64,000 nucleotides of DNA, taken from Archegozetes longisetosus (Eukaryota > Arthropoda > Arachnida > Sarcoptiformes > Trhypochthoniidae). A program made the translations under genes and the position numbers. Shown here piece by piece: positions 48,355 to 59,525 of this stretch (its first letter is position 1; each line of letters starts with the position of its first letter). The notes under the pieces were generated by a model that did no database searches, was not told where the DNA came from, and worked only from the letters and a program-made list of their open reading frames with translations. Location: contig JAEMBT020000007.1 of assembly GCA_018873245.2 (NCBI GenBank), positions 620,001-684,000 on the forward strand, given 5' to 3'.

Positions 48355-48822
48355 ATGAATCGCTTAACAATTTTCAGCTTGATATTTATTTGGATAACAA
48401 TCCTTGGATTATGTGCAGTCAATGGTAATGACAAGGGAGTCATTTTAGCGCTTCGTATCAGAAATGGTTATATAAAATGTTCTGGAAATTGTGGCAAATG
48501 TGACATTCTGTTGAGTAATGATCCAGTAGTTAACAGAACTTGTAAAATAAAAGATCATTCACATGACAAGGTTGAAGATTGGTGTTGTAAAACTTGGGAA
48601 GATTTCAAATGTCTCATCAATTTCGCGACACCTAAATGTCCGAGCTGGTGGCAAGACTTTGAAAGTGGTGTTTGGAATCTGACCGCGAAATTGAGTTCTA
48701 CGACTTGCATTCAGTATCAATACGGAAGCGACCAATGTAAAAATTCGGCATCAACAGCACCTCAATATATGTTTTATGGCATAACAGCTTTTGGTATTAT
48801 TTATTCACTTTTGATTAAGTGA
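48355..48822 (+). CDS. 10-cysteine secreted protein, probably membrane-anchored, copy 1
   Basis: Intronless frame of 155 codons. An N-terminal signal peptide (FSLIFIWITILGLCAVNG) precedes a compact domain with ten cysteines. Spacings between successive cysteines are 3, 2, 13, 13, 0, 7, 8, 22 and 9 residues, including a CC pair followed by KTWEDFKC and LIN-AT. The C-terminus is a hydrophobic tail (YMFYGITAFGIIYSLLIK) after a small-residue stretch (NSASTAPQ), which fits a GPI-anchor signal or a single membrane helix. Its paralogue lies 1.3 kb downstream. I do not recognise the family. An extracellular, disulfide-stabilised protein on a cell surface is the most that can be inferred. Confidence 0.8.
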   Translation: MNRLTIFSLIFIWITILGLCAVNGNDKGVILALRIRNGYIKCSGNCGKCDILLSNDPVVNRTCKIKDHSHDKVEDWCCKTWEDFKCLINFATPKCPSWWQDFESGVWNLTAKLSSTTCIQYQYGSDQCKNSASTAPQYMFYGITAFGIIYSLLIK

Positions 48823-48829
48823 TTTTTTC

Positions 48830-50080
48830 TATATGAAGTATATACGATTGTTAAGATTAGAAAATGCGAAATACGACTCTCTAGTTGAGTTGAAAGTACT
48901 AGTATTTGACTATAGATTTACCAGAATTAATAATATTTCGGTAAAGAATAAAGAATATTTATTGATTCGGATAAATCTATACTGAAATACTAATATTTTC
49001 AACACTATTAGAAGTTGTATTTTACAATAATTCCTAACCTTAATAATAATTAAACTAAGCACATATATGAAGCACAAGTCTATTTATAATTTATTGATGT
49101 TAAATAAGCACTGATTGAAAAATAAATTTTGTTATATTGAATTTTGTGTAAGTTTAAATATTTTCACAAAATTACTGTATATTCTGGTTGTCTTATTCAC
49201 GATTCATGTATTGATTAATAATTTTTAAATTTGAAGTGCAATTTTGTAGATCGGTTTGCTCTGATTCATTGCCCCTCATTTTATAAAACATTAATTGCAT
49301 AAAATTATTTTCATCTTCTCATAACTTTCTACAGTTTTTAAGAATTTTGTGTCATTTAACTATTTCAGAAGTGACAACAAAAAATTAGCCCAGTTAATAT
49401 GCTTGGTTTCAAATAATTCAATTTTTTAGAAGGTAATTGAAAGATATCTCAAAAAATTAGTTTGCCCATATCTAATAGAATATAATAGCTAACAGTAATA
49501 GAATTCATTTTGAGCGTTTTATACGTAATATTTGATTATATCATCAAATTTGACTTATCTTAGTCTTTATCAGCAGTTAGATAACTTTCAACTTGCGAGG
49601 ACTATAAGAATGTAGGCTCGTAAATGTTTTGGAGACAATAGTCAAAAGTAGATATGAAAAATAATTTCGTATCTATTTACAACGGTTTTGTTGAGCTACT
49701 CGATAGACAAATTCGTAGCAATTCATATTAAAAAAATAATTTTTACATCTTTTAATCCGTTTCTCTATAAATGTGTCGAAACATCGAGTTTTGGGTGTGT
49801 TTTAATAAATCGTGCCAGTTTCACAACTAATTTGTTAGAACAATTAACAAATAGCTTAATAAACGAGTTGATCAAATTAATATTTTTGCTTATTTATGAG
49901 GCCAACTCTTTTATTTTATCAAATGAACAAAACAAGATTTTGGAGCAGAAATTGCCTTAAAGATAAGATTTACTAAATATCAAATAGTCAAGTCTAAATC
50001 GTAAGCAATTATGTAATAAATAGTTCTGTGCATCGAGGTGTAAAAAGTTGTACAAAAATCGGAATAAAGTTTAAGGATTG
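48830..50080. other. spacer between the two 10-cysteine genes
   Basis: AT-rich. An open frame of 90 codons at 49688-49960 lacks an ATG start, signal or any recognisable motif and is left out. Confidence 0.4.
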
Positions 50081-50091
50081 TTTAAAGAGTT

Positions 50092-50541
50092 ATGAGTTTC
50101 ATCAGTTACTCTGTAGTGCTATTGCTTGTGACTTGTCTCAATGCAAATTATATAGAAAATACCAGTTCCGAGTTAGGAATTGATGGCTATATCAATTGTA
50201 CGGGACTGTGTGGTCAATGTGATCGCATTCTGAAGAATAGCTCATTAGTTGAAAGATTTTGTAAAATAGGGGACTATAGTCACCAAAATACTAAATATAA
50301 ATGTTGCAAAACTTGGGAAGACTTTAAATGTTTAATAAATATTGCGACAACTCCTTGTCCTGATAGTTGGTCAGACTTTGAAGATGGAGTTCGGAATAAG
50401 TCTCTAATATTGAGCTCAACTGATTGCAAATCATATCCATATGGAAGTAATTTATGTTTGAGTTCTGCTATCACTAAATATGAATTTAGCGTTGTTCTGT
50501 CACTCACTTTATTGAACACTTTTATTAGTTTTTGTAGATGA
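50092..50541 (+). CDS. 10-cysteine secreted protein, probably membrane-anchored, copy 2
   Basis: Frame of 149 codons with a signal peptide (SYSVVLLLVTCLNANY) and the same ten-cysteine framework with identical spacing in every interval as the protein at 48355. The shared core includes YKCCKTWEDFKCLINIAT. Outside the cysteines and this core the two sequences are well diverged. It has several possible N-glycosylation sites (NCT, NSS, NKS). The C-terminal hydrophobic tail (FSVVLSLTLLNTFISF) again suggests a GPI signal or membrane anchor. A 113-codon minus-strand frame overlaps it and is a shadow. Function unknown. Confidence 0.8.
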   Translation: MSFISYSVVLLLVTCLNANYIENTSSELGIDGYINCTGLCGQCDRILKNSSLVERFCKIGDYSHQNTKYKCCKTWEDFKCLINIATTPCPDSWSDFEDGVRNKSLILSSTDCKSYPYGSNLCLSSAITKYEFSVVLSLTLLNTFISFCR

Positions 50542-50784
50542 CAATTGATATTAAAAAAATATTTTAAGAATTCTCTTCGATTTTTTATAACAACAATAAT
50601 AAAAATATAAAAGTTAACCACTATATAGAAAATCTAAATATCAATAGTTTTTAATTACGTAATTTTATCAAAATAATCCATGGATTTATTTAAACTTTAT
50701 ATTTTTATGGCAGTTCTGTAAGTTTAAAAACTTTTCAAGTAATAAATCTCCAAAAGTTTTAGTTGTAAACAATTTCCTATCCAT

Positions 50785-53626
50785 TCATTTATGTATTTTG
50801 ACCATAACTTTCCCGATATTCTTACCGGAATGCAAATGCTATAAGAGATTGTAGAAATTTTTAACAGTTAAATGCTTTTAGTAAGTTTATGAGACATACT
50901 TCAACTCCTTTAAAGACAGCATCTATTCCTTCAAACGGACCATTCGGTGAATTGTGACCAAAATCAACAACTATTTTAATTTTATTGTTCGCGTACAGTT
51001 CAATAAGATTCTTTAGATATTCGTCAAATAAACGACTAAAATGTCTAAATCTAAAACCAACCAAAGACTGAGATCTAGTCAATAGCTTTGATGAAAGAGA
51101 AAATTTTCCATTAAGTTTGACTCTAATTTTAGTTATATCAAAATAGCTATAGCAAAATCAATTACTTTTGTCGGCAAGTCAGGAATCGAAACATCAGGAA
51201 ATCCAACAGATTTATAACCAGTAATCCCTCCGACTATTACAAGCCGCCCACCGATCGCCAAATGTTTGAATAATGTCTCTAAAACGGAGCCACCAATTGT
51301 TTCCCAAATGACATCAATTCCAGACTTCACAAAAAGAAAGTTTACTTCTTAGCAAAGTTTTCACTTTAGGCCTGCTTTTCATGCGATATGAAGCTTACAG
51401 GAAATTCTTGGCTCAACACGTCATCAATATCTTGCTCTTTATAATTGATAACTCGATCGCATCCCAATTCATTCAAAAGTTGAACTTTTTCTTGCGTTGA
51501 ACACAAACCGATTACATAACAACCTTTCAGTTTGGCCCATTGGACACATATATGACCTTTAAATCCAGATCAACTCTTACTAGCAGAACAAAAATGCTTT
51601 TAAAATAATTATTGACTACAGACCTGTTCCACCAGCAGCTGCTGTTATTAGAACTTTTTCACCTTTAGCTATACGTCCGGCCTATTATTGAAATAACATA
51701 TATCAGGCTTGCAAGTCCAAATGCACTCGCTCTTTAATTTTCGAAAACAAAGAGGCTTATTCTGAATAGGAAATGAAGTTTAACCGAAAACTAGTGCTCA
51801 ATATTCAATATTAATATTTAGTGATTCTGCAATCAATAAACGCTCACTTCTATGTAAGCCAAATTTTGCTTAAAACAGAATCAGGGTTTACACTTATAAA
51901 TTGAACGCTCTTAGAGCACAAAAGCACTTTTTAAACATTCATTAAGTCTTTTTCAAATTTTCAAATATCTCAGAAAACTAAATAAAAATTAATTATTAAA
52001 ATATTGTTAAATGTGTCAGTTTTTAATTTTTGTAAATTTCCATTCAATTAGATGTGCAATAAATAAAAGTTTTTCTTATTAATCAATTCAATAGATCTCT
52101 CATTTGTTGAACTGTTATAATGTATATAAGCAAAGTTGATGACATATTGATAAATATTCTAAAATCGATATATTATATAATGATTAAAAAGTCATGGTTA
52201 GTATTAGGTTAACTTTGTATTGAGTCAAATGTTGAACAAAGTATAAAACGTAATTATAAGTAGTGATGTATAGCTTAAGACTAAGAATAAGACTAAGCAA
52301 AATAAGATATATTAAAATCGTTTGGCTTAAGACTAAGACTAAGTCAGACAAATGATTTTTGGGATTTTCAAATTAAGACTAAGATTAAGACAAATGAAAT
52401 TTCTTTCTATAAAATTAAGACTAAGACAAGAGAAACATATTTATAAGAGTAAGACTAAGACTAAGAAAAAGTGAGAAGTTTAGATACAAATATGGTCATT
52501 TAATCCATTAGAAATGATTCATTTTTTAAAGTTTTCAATTATAAAACCATTTGTAAATCACTAGATAAACAATTGCACTCCTATTGCAATACATTTTAAT
52601 AGTGAATGTCTTTGCGCTTAGTTTTGTTTTGTTAGTCTATTGATCATTTTATAAAACATATTAGATAATCAAAAATTTCAAAATGTTATAATATATGCTA
52701 TAAGGAGATAACTAGCACAAGTAGTAAGACTAAGACTAAGCAAAACGAAAATTTTTGACTATAAGACTAAGACTAAGATAAGCTAAACTAAAATTTTGGC
52801 ATTAAGACTAAGACTAAGATAAGAGAAATGAAATTTTTGACTATAAGACTAAGACTAAGACAAGACAAACTAAAAATCTCTAAGCTATACAACACTAATT
52901 ATAAGCCCTTTTGTTTTTACGAGTAAGAGTAAGCAAAAAAATACTTTTAGACTCGCGAGTCTGATATTTAGTTAACTAGAAAATGCAAAGTTTGTTAGCA
53001 TTTCAATTTGATTATTGATCTATTATTCCATTTTCTAAAGATCATTCACTTATTTATCTAAATATTAACTTAGAGAAAGTCAAACCTGATCAAGACCTAT
53101 GGTTGCTGTGAGACCACAATCTAATAGAGCTAAATATTGAGGCCTATCGTCAGGAAGTGCTATAAACTCGTTGGGTTTTATGTACTATCAGAAGGAAAAA
53201 ATAATTACAAAAATATAAAAATATATCAAAACAAATACCAAACCAAATATTCCGAATACGCTCTCGGGGGAAGCGCAAAAACTAAACCCTTTTGTCCAAT
53301 TTCAAGTCCAGTCACATTTTTTCCAATCGCTTCAATAACTCCAAGACCCTGAAAATAATTTTAGGAACAAATGATCTTTTGAAACTTTTCTCTAAACAGC
53401 ACTTAAAACTGACTTCAAGCCCAATATCAAAAGGAAGTTTTCCATCAGAATGATAACGTCCGGCAGTTATGTTGATATCAGTTGCGTTAACACCAGAATA
53501 AAGATTTTTCACTAGTATTTGGTCATCAGATGGACTAATAAGTGGCACTTCAACCACTTTTGCTGCGTCTGATATATCAGTCGATAGTTTGAAAACTGAA
53601 ACCTTTTTGAAAGTTTTGTTTTCCAT
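50785..53626 (-). CDS. ZADH2 / prostaglandin reductase 3-like oxidoreductase, possibly frame-broken
   Basis: A medium-chain dehydrogenase/reductase of the quinone-reductase type. These reduce double bonds of enones with NADPH. Exons on minus: 53414-53626, 53244-53348, 53086-53184, 51624-51681, 51409-about 51568, 51166-51324, 50900-51085 and 50785-50838; about 345 residues. Exon 1 holds VRN/VKNLYSGVNATDIN and GRYHSDGKLPFDIG. Exon 2 has GVIEAIGKNVTGLEIGQ, exon 3 ALLDCGLTATIGL. Exon 4 ends in the nucleotide-binding AAAGGTG loop. Exon 5 has QWAKLKGCYVIGLCSTQEK, exon 6 GIDVIWETIGGSVLETL, and exon 8 GKNIGKVMVKIH. All junctions are canonical and in phase except intron 4/exon 5: no AG gives the right frame, and the nearest ones lead to stops. 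So the gene may be a recent pseudogene, use an unusual acceptor, or carry a sequencing error. Intron 3 holds a hAT-like MITE. Confidence 0.8.
52261..52897. mobile_element. hAT-like MITE with AAGACTAAG arrays, in the ZADH2-like intron
   Basis: A 637 bp element flanked by a perfect 8 bp duplication ATTATAAG (52253-52260 and 52898-52905). Ends are TAGTGATGTATAGCTTA on the left and TAGTGTTGTATAGCTTA on the right (minus), with one difference. The outer thirds (52278-52475 and 52720-52875) are filled with AAGACTAAG units, often doubled and spaced by AT-rich filler. Unlike the other elements here, the motif keeps the same orientation at both ends. Non-coding. Confidence 0.94.
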
Positions 53627-53689
53627 AACCGGGTTTAAGTTGTTAATCCGTCTTATGTGTAGCCGAGCTAACAAAAATGTTTAAAATGC

Positions 53690-54930
53690 AACATTAAGTA
53701 ATATAAATAATATGAAAGGTTAATCAGATTGTGTTCATCTGTTATTGTTGTAAGTTATTTGATCGTTTTTTGATGGCTTTAATGCAGTTATAGGCAATTT
53801 TGTATCTGGTAAGTTCAACAGTAACTACACAATTAACATTATTGTCCATAGCTATAAGTTTTATGACAGTTTTAAGATCTATATAAAATTAAATAAATGA
53901 TTGCATTGCGGTTTGAGGCAACCAATTCACATATTAAGTGAAGTATAGGAAAACTTCAGATTTGAAAGTGTTCGGCGTAAAATGAAATTGGACACACAGC
54001 CACATTTTACGCTTCGAGTTCAAGTTAAAGATAAATATTTCAAACAAATTAGTTTTTAATTACTTACACTTAACAGTAACAATTATTACTTATAACATTC
54101 AACGTTTTATTCAATTTCAAATCGATTGATCCACTGATTGACTAAAACAAAAGTAGTGTTTGTTCGCTAATTAATTTTTGGCTAAATTAATACAGTTTTC
54201 TGATAGCAATGTTTACTTTATTAGAGTGTTTTCAGTTAGAGTGAAAGGGGCAACAAACTAATAAGTTGTGGACTATCTCATTATTACAGTCACTGATAGT
54301 ACGAATAGGCTGTAAAACTACTTGATTAAGACTAAGTTATGATGTTTTAATTAACGTTTAATGTTTTGATTAATTTAATTAATTCTTATAACGGCGGAAA
54401 CCATTTCACTCTATGACAATAACAGAGACTGAAAATAATTTAAGCTTTCACAATAGCTCAAAATCTTCAAAAGCAATGCCTTAATAGTCGACTTTTGTGT
54501 GGATATTTAAATTCAAATACTACATAAGATTCTATTCAAATGCCAAATGCTAAATAAGAAAATTCATAAATATAATATAAATATATTGATTTATATACTG
54601 ATATGATTTATATGATTGATAAGATATGAATTGAGGACTTTTAACATCACATTCGAATTAAATTTTGACTGTTTTTAACCGTAATCTGTACACTTAGCTG
54701 AGTTCAAAACGTACTTAACTTGAAAACAACTTTGATAACATCCAAATTAGTTTATAAAAAATGTTAAACCATTTTAACTGTAGGAAAACTACCAAAATTA
54801 TTTAATAATCACATCAATACGAGAGTCGTATAGTTGATATAAGCATTGTTTTGATTTATGTTACTTAAAAATAAGTAACATGAAATAATTACTAGAATAA
54901 AAATATTTACTAGAATTCAGTTTGAATTAA
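53690..54930. other. intergenic DNA
   Basis: AT-rich spacer of 1.2 kb between the oxidoreductase promoter and the 3' end of the GH16 gene; no gene recognised. Confidence 0.4.
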
Positions 54931-54944
54931 TTTTAAACATTAAC

Positions 54945-56586
54945 TCATTTCCATTGATAAACTCTAACAAAGTCAATTTCAAAACTTGGTTTTGGCCATT
55001 TTTTAGCTTCAATTTTGGTCAGTCTGCCATAGGTACTCTTAGGAAAAAATTGTCCTCCAACCGCAACATTAAGTATCAAATAAAATGCTTTATCAAAGGG
55101 TTGTCCGTCTTTTGCATAAGGATTAGGACCAAGACGTGACCAAAAATTTTTAGCAAGCGATTCGCCATGGAATGACTGATTGTTGACAAACCATTTAATT
55201 GAGTTTGGCTGCCATTCAATGCTGAAAACATTATAGCTGTTGCTGAAGTCTATAGTAAAGTTTTTCTCTTTACTGCCTTTTTCCTTATTGAATGGGCGAA
55301 TACCTCCAAAATGTATTGTACCTAGTATTTGATTTCTTCTTTGTCCACGATATTCAAGAATATCTATCTCACCTTTAGTTATAAGTTTAAAAAACGAAAG
55401 ATTTTCATTAAATATGTTCTCAAATTTATGTAACATTACATGCTTAAATATTGCTCAAAGCACACTATCCAAAAATTGAAACTTGAGGCTAAGTGTGAAT
55501 TAAGTTCTAGATTTTTATATTCTTTTTTCTGGAATAATCTTGTGAGTAGTAATTGTCTTACAAATTATGCGCAAAATCCAAGAAATTTCAATTATTTAAA
55601 CGAAAATTGAATTAGAATATTTTCGACGATTTCGTCAAATATCAATAAATCTCTCAATATCATAAAATATCCTGCCTTCCAATTATATTATCGTATAGAA
55701 TAATTTAGATCAATAAATTTATTTTTAATGATTATTTACAGTTTCAAGCTATAATACGTTAGGAAAGCTCGACTATAAGGTTAAAAGCTTTTCTTTATAT
55801 TTGGTGGTGCTGCACTCAAAATCTCCACCAAAACTGAACTTTTAAATGTAGTACAACAATCCAAAACTATCTTACTTCTAAACAGATTTTCTGGACATAC
55901 TATAAAATATAGGCTGCTTTTAAAATTTGTATTTTCTGATCAAAAGTTAGTGAAATTCTTGTTCGCATAAATGTTAGCGCATGCGAACAATAGATTTCAG
56001 GTATTTAGAACTATTTTCTTAAAAACTCAGAATAAGAGTTGTTATTGTTATTGAGAAAGAATTTGTAAAACAAGTTGATTCTTTACCTCACTGTTTCAAT
56101 CTCTCGATTCTAAAACAAGAAGTACTTCTGAACGTGTGCACGTTCAACAATATATAGTTACTTTAAATTTGAATTGATGTCTAAAAGCTCACCGCTTGCA
56201 GCCCATTTGCCATATTCATTATTAGCGGGCATCATCCAAATAGCAGGCCATAAATGTTTGCCATTAGGAAGTTTAGCTCTAACTTCAAACTTGCCATAAG
56301 TCCAGCTCTGTATACTGTTAATTCTAGATGAAGTATAGCTTTTATTATTCCATTTCTCAACTTTAGGTGTTATAATCAATTTGCCATTTTTCACATTGAC
56401 ATTCTCTCTGCGATCAACTGTATAGCATTGAAGTTCATGATCATTACAATGACTACTATAATACCATTTGGTACTGTCCAACGAATTTCCTCTAAAGTTA
56501 TCTTCAAAAACTTTGATCCAAATCGCAGTGATTAGGTTAAACAAAGTTATGAAAAATATAAAGCTTGTCAAAAGTTTAGTATTCAT
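54945..56586 (-). CDS. secreted GH16 beta-glucanase (laminarinase type)
   Basis: Two exons on minus, 56193-56586 and 54945-55372, joined at phase 1 across an 820 bp intron that splits the catalytic motif; 273 residues. The signal peptide MNTKLLTSFIFFITLFNLITA is followed by the GH16 start (FEDNFRGNSLDSTKWYY), YTSSRINSIQSWTYGKFEVRAKLP, and LWPAIWMMPANNEYGKW. The join gives ASGEIDILEYRG: Glu133 (nucleophile), Asp135 and Glu138 (acid/base) of the ExDxxE motif are all present. The C-terminal part has the substrate-cleft and jelly-roll strands NVAVGGQFFP and PKPSFEIDFVRVYQW. An active endo-beta-1,3-glucanase is expected, acting outside the cell on fungal or algal glucan in digestion or defence (inference). 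Length and lack of an N-terminal glucan-binding domain separate it from insect beta-GRP/GNBP proteins. Confidence 0.92.
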
Positions 56587-56599
56587 TCTCCAAATAATG

Positions 56600-57780
56600 C
56601 TCTGAACATTTAAAAATTTAAAAAGTTTTTTAGAGAAGCCATAAAAATATTTTTCATTACTGGTACAATTTTGTATAAAAATATTTTAGAAACTAAGGCA
56701 TTTTATAAAAAAAGTAAATATAAAATTGTAGGTTATTTACCATAATATTTGTTCATTTGTTTTCAATTGTCGACAAATAGATATTTACTTAGTTTTATGT
56801 TTCATTTGTTTGATCGAAAAATTAGCAAATGTTAGATATCTATGAAATATTTTCCAAACCAATTGATAAAGCTTACAAAAGCGTATTTAAACGCAAAGCA
56901 AAATTTGGACAAATTCTTGAATTACATGATTAAACATATAGAATTTTCCTCTGATTTCGGGTTTCCCCGTATTAATATTACGTAGATAATGAATATTGAA
57001 GATCATATGTTATAATTTACTGATTACTAAATAATTCGCCTAGCCTTCAATCTAAAATTAATAAAGATAAATAAAACCAAAATTTGAATTCAATCATTTA
57101 AATACTAATAAACATTGAAATGACATTCAAAGATAATTAATGACTTATGGGAACAAATTCAGGTGATTAAGGCTTAAGCTTCTTATTGTGGAAAACTTTT
57201 GATTTGTGAAAGAGATTTGTTTAAGATAGTATTTATGTAAATATAGAAGCTATTGAATAAAAAGTTTATGAATCTAATTCTTTCAAGCATTTGTCCATTT
57301 GATCCATTTATTTTGTCTGTGATCATTATTGAAGAATTGAACAGCATAGAAATAAACTAAGTCTCAGACTTCAAGCAAACTGAAAAAGCCACCAATTTTA
57401 TAACTTAAGGAAAATTTCCAGCTTATAGAAGTTAGGAACCGTTCTTACTCGCGAATCATGGATTGAAAATATTTCCAAGGGCACTCTGTGCAAAACCTTT
57501 TAGAAAAGACACAAATAGTTGATGTAATGAACAGTTCTGACAATTTATTTTTTGAAATCATTGATATTTTACTCAACAGGCAGATTGGAATTCGGTGACA
57601 AAAAATATGTTAATGAACAAAATGAATTTCAAACACATATCCAAATTCTAATTCTGCAAAATTAATGAATTTTTTCAATTTTTTCCTTTTAATAATAATT
57701 AAACGACAAGATCTTTACATATCTGGGTTGACAAAAATTTTAACCAAGGCAAACATTTAAAATTCAATCAGATATTCAGA
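56600..57780. other. intergenic DNA
   Basis: AT-rich; nothing recognised. Confidence 0.4.
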
Positions 57781-57793
57781 ACATGAAAGTTAA

Positions 57794-59290
57794 TTATTTT
57801 TCAGGCAAGACTTTGCTTTCGACGGTCTCAGAAGCGGATGCCTTACGGTCTCCAAAAGCAATATCTCCTTCCCATCCTAGGTCTGCGCTTTGAACAATAG
57901 CTTTCTGTTCTACAATCGGTTCTTGAACTATAGGTGCCTGAACTACAGGTACGACGTTGGTTTTGGTAACCACTGGAGCGACCGGTACAGCAAATGGTTG
58001 TGCGACAGTTTGGACAACTTTCTTGACGACTGGAACTGGAACGGGACGATCGACGTATACATTTCTGACCACTTCCTTAACGACTGGTACTTCTTTGACC
58101 ACTTCGTATGGTTGAGGAACTGGTACCTTAACCACTCTTTCGACGGGTACTGGAACTTTAACAATGCGCTCAACAGGTACGGGAACTTTAACTTCCTTGA
58201 TCACTTCATAAGGTTGAGGTACTTCTACCTTAACAACACGTTCGACTGGGACTGGAACTTTGACAATGCGCTCAACAGGTACGGAAACTTTAACTTCTCT
58301 GACTACTTCATAAGGTTGAGGTACTTCTACCTTAACAACACGTTCGACAATCTGTTCGACTGGAACTTCTTTGACAACAACTCTTTCGACTGGATATGGT
58401 TGCGGAACTGGAACCTTAACTTCATAAGGTTGAGGAACGGGAACCTTGACCTCATACGGAACCTTAACTACTCGTTCGACAATCTTTTCGACTGGGTATG
58501 GTTGGGGTACTGGAACTTTCACTTCATATGGTTGGACAACAACTTTTTCGACAGGATATGGCTGAGCGACCGGCACTTTGACAGGATAAGGTTGAGGAAC
58601 TGGAACTTTGACAGTTCGAACAACATCACGAACAACTTCCTTAACGACAGGTACAGCGTAGGGTTCGGCAACGTCTTTAACAACAGTCTGGACCACAGGA
58701 TAAGGTTGAGCAACAGTTTTGACAACTGGTACTGGAACTGGCTGTGCGACCGGAACTTTAACCGGGTATGGTTGTGCGACGGTCTTAACAACTGGTACGG
58801 CATAGGGTTGGGCTACGGTCTTGACCACTGGCACCGGATAGGGCTGTGAGACTGCGACAGGAACTCCTACTTGCGCTACAGAATGAGTGTGAGTGTGAGC
58901 AGCAGCTAATGGAAGGCCTTTCACTGCTAGACCATAGGGAGCAGCGACGCCATAGGAAGCAGCGACGCCATAGGAAGCAGCGACGCCATAGGGAGCAGCG
59001 ACGCCATAGGGAGCCGATCCAATTCCACCGTAATATGCTTTAGAGTTGGCTAAAGCGGCGATTGTTAAGAGAAGCTAAAGAAATATATGTTTTTTTCAAA
59101 GATAATTATGAGCTGTAAAGTTATTTCAGATTCAGTTTTCAGTTTAGAGTCAGAAGGTTTTGGTTTATGGATAGTATCCAAAGAGGATTTATGACATAAA
59201 TCAAAAGTTTTCTATTTATCTTTTGCAACATTCGAAATTTGAGCTAAAGTGAGAAAAATTAATATCAATTTCAATTACGGTTTTATTCAT
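57794..59290 (-). CDS. large Pro/Val-rich repetitive secreted structural protein, copy 1
   Basis: The main exon is 57794-59074 (426 residues), opened by a CAG/TAG-type acceptor. It begins LLLTIAALANSKAYYGG, the rest of a signal peptide. The first exon is uncertain: 59279-59290 (MNKT, donor GTAATT) fits in phase but has a poor promoter. Mature order: four to five YGVAA/PYGLAV units, HTHTHS, then about 270 residues of VPVPQPY-x-VKVPV and VERVVKVEV repeats, then APIVQEPIVEQ, and a C-terminal ADLGWEGDIAFGDR. The next gene has the same layout. Strict alternation of Val with Pro or charged residues suggests an extended or beta-type fibre. Cuticle or similar matrix role is inference. A 319-codon plus-strand frame across it is an artefact. 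Confidence 0.82.
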
Positions 59291-59520
59291 GATAAAAGTT
59301 TTTGATATCATTAACCTTTTTATGAAAAACTACTGAAAGAATGGATTAAAATTTGGTTTGAAATCAGATAATACCAGATTTTAGAGGAAAAAATTATTAA
59401 CACTTTTAATAATTAATCCGCAAAACTCTACAAAATTCTGGATAAGATAATGGATACCATATCAGCTTTTATTCGAAAAAAATATTAAAATAATTGAATG
59501 TCTTCGGCCTCAGCCCTGAT
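59080..59520. other. spacer and probable promoter region of the downstream gene
   Basis: AT-rich. It should contain exon 1 and promoter of the gene ending at 57794. AATAAAAG on minus at about 59466-59473 is a weak TATA candidate. Confidence 0.35.
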
Positions 59521-59525
59521 CTCAC

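Noticed and set aside
49688..49960. 90-codon frame between the two 10-cysteine genes
   Set aside because: No ATG start and no cysteine framework or signal peptide.
52278..52875. possible CRISPR-like or satellite array (AAGACTAAG)
   Set aside because: Irregular spacing, eukaryotic context, and clear transposon borders.
57890..58849. 319-codon plus-strand open frame
   Set aside because: Exact antisense of the Pro/Val repeat gene; its Asn/Trp/Phe-rich product is the reverse complement of Val/Pro/Tyr codons. No start context, signal or domain.
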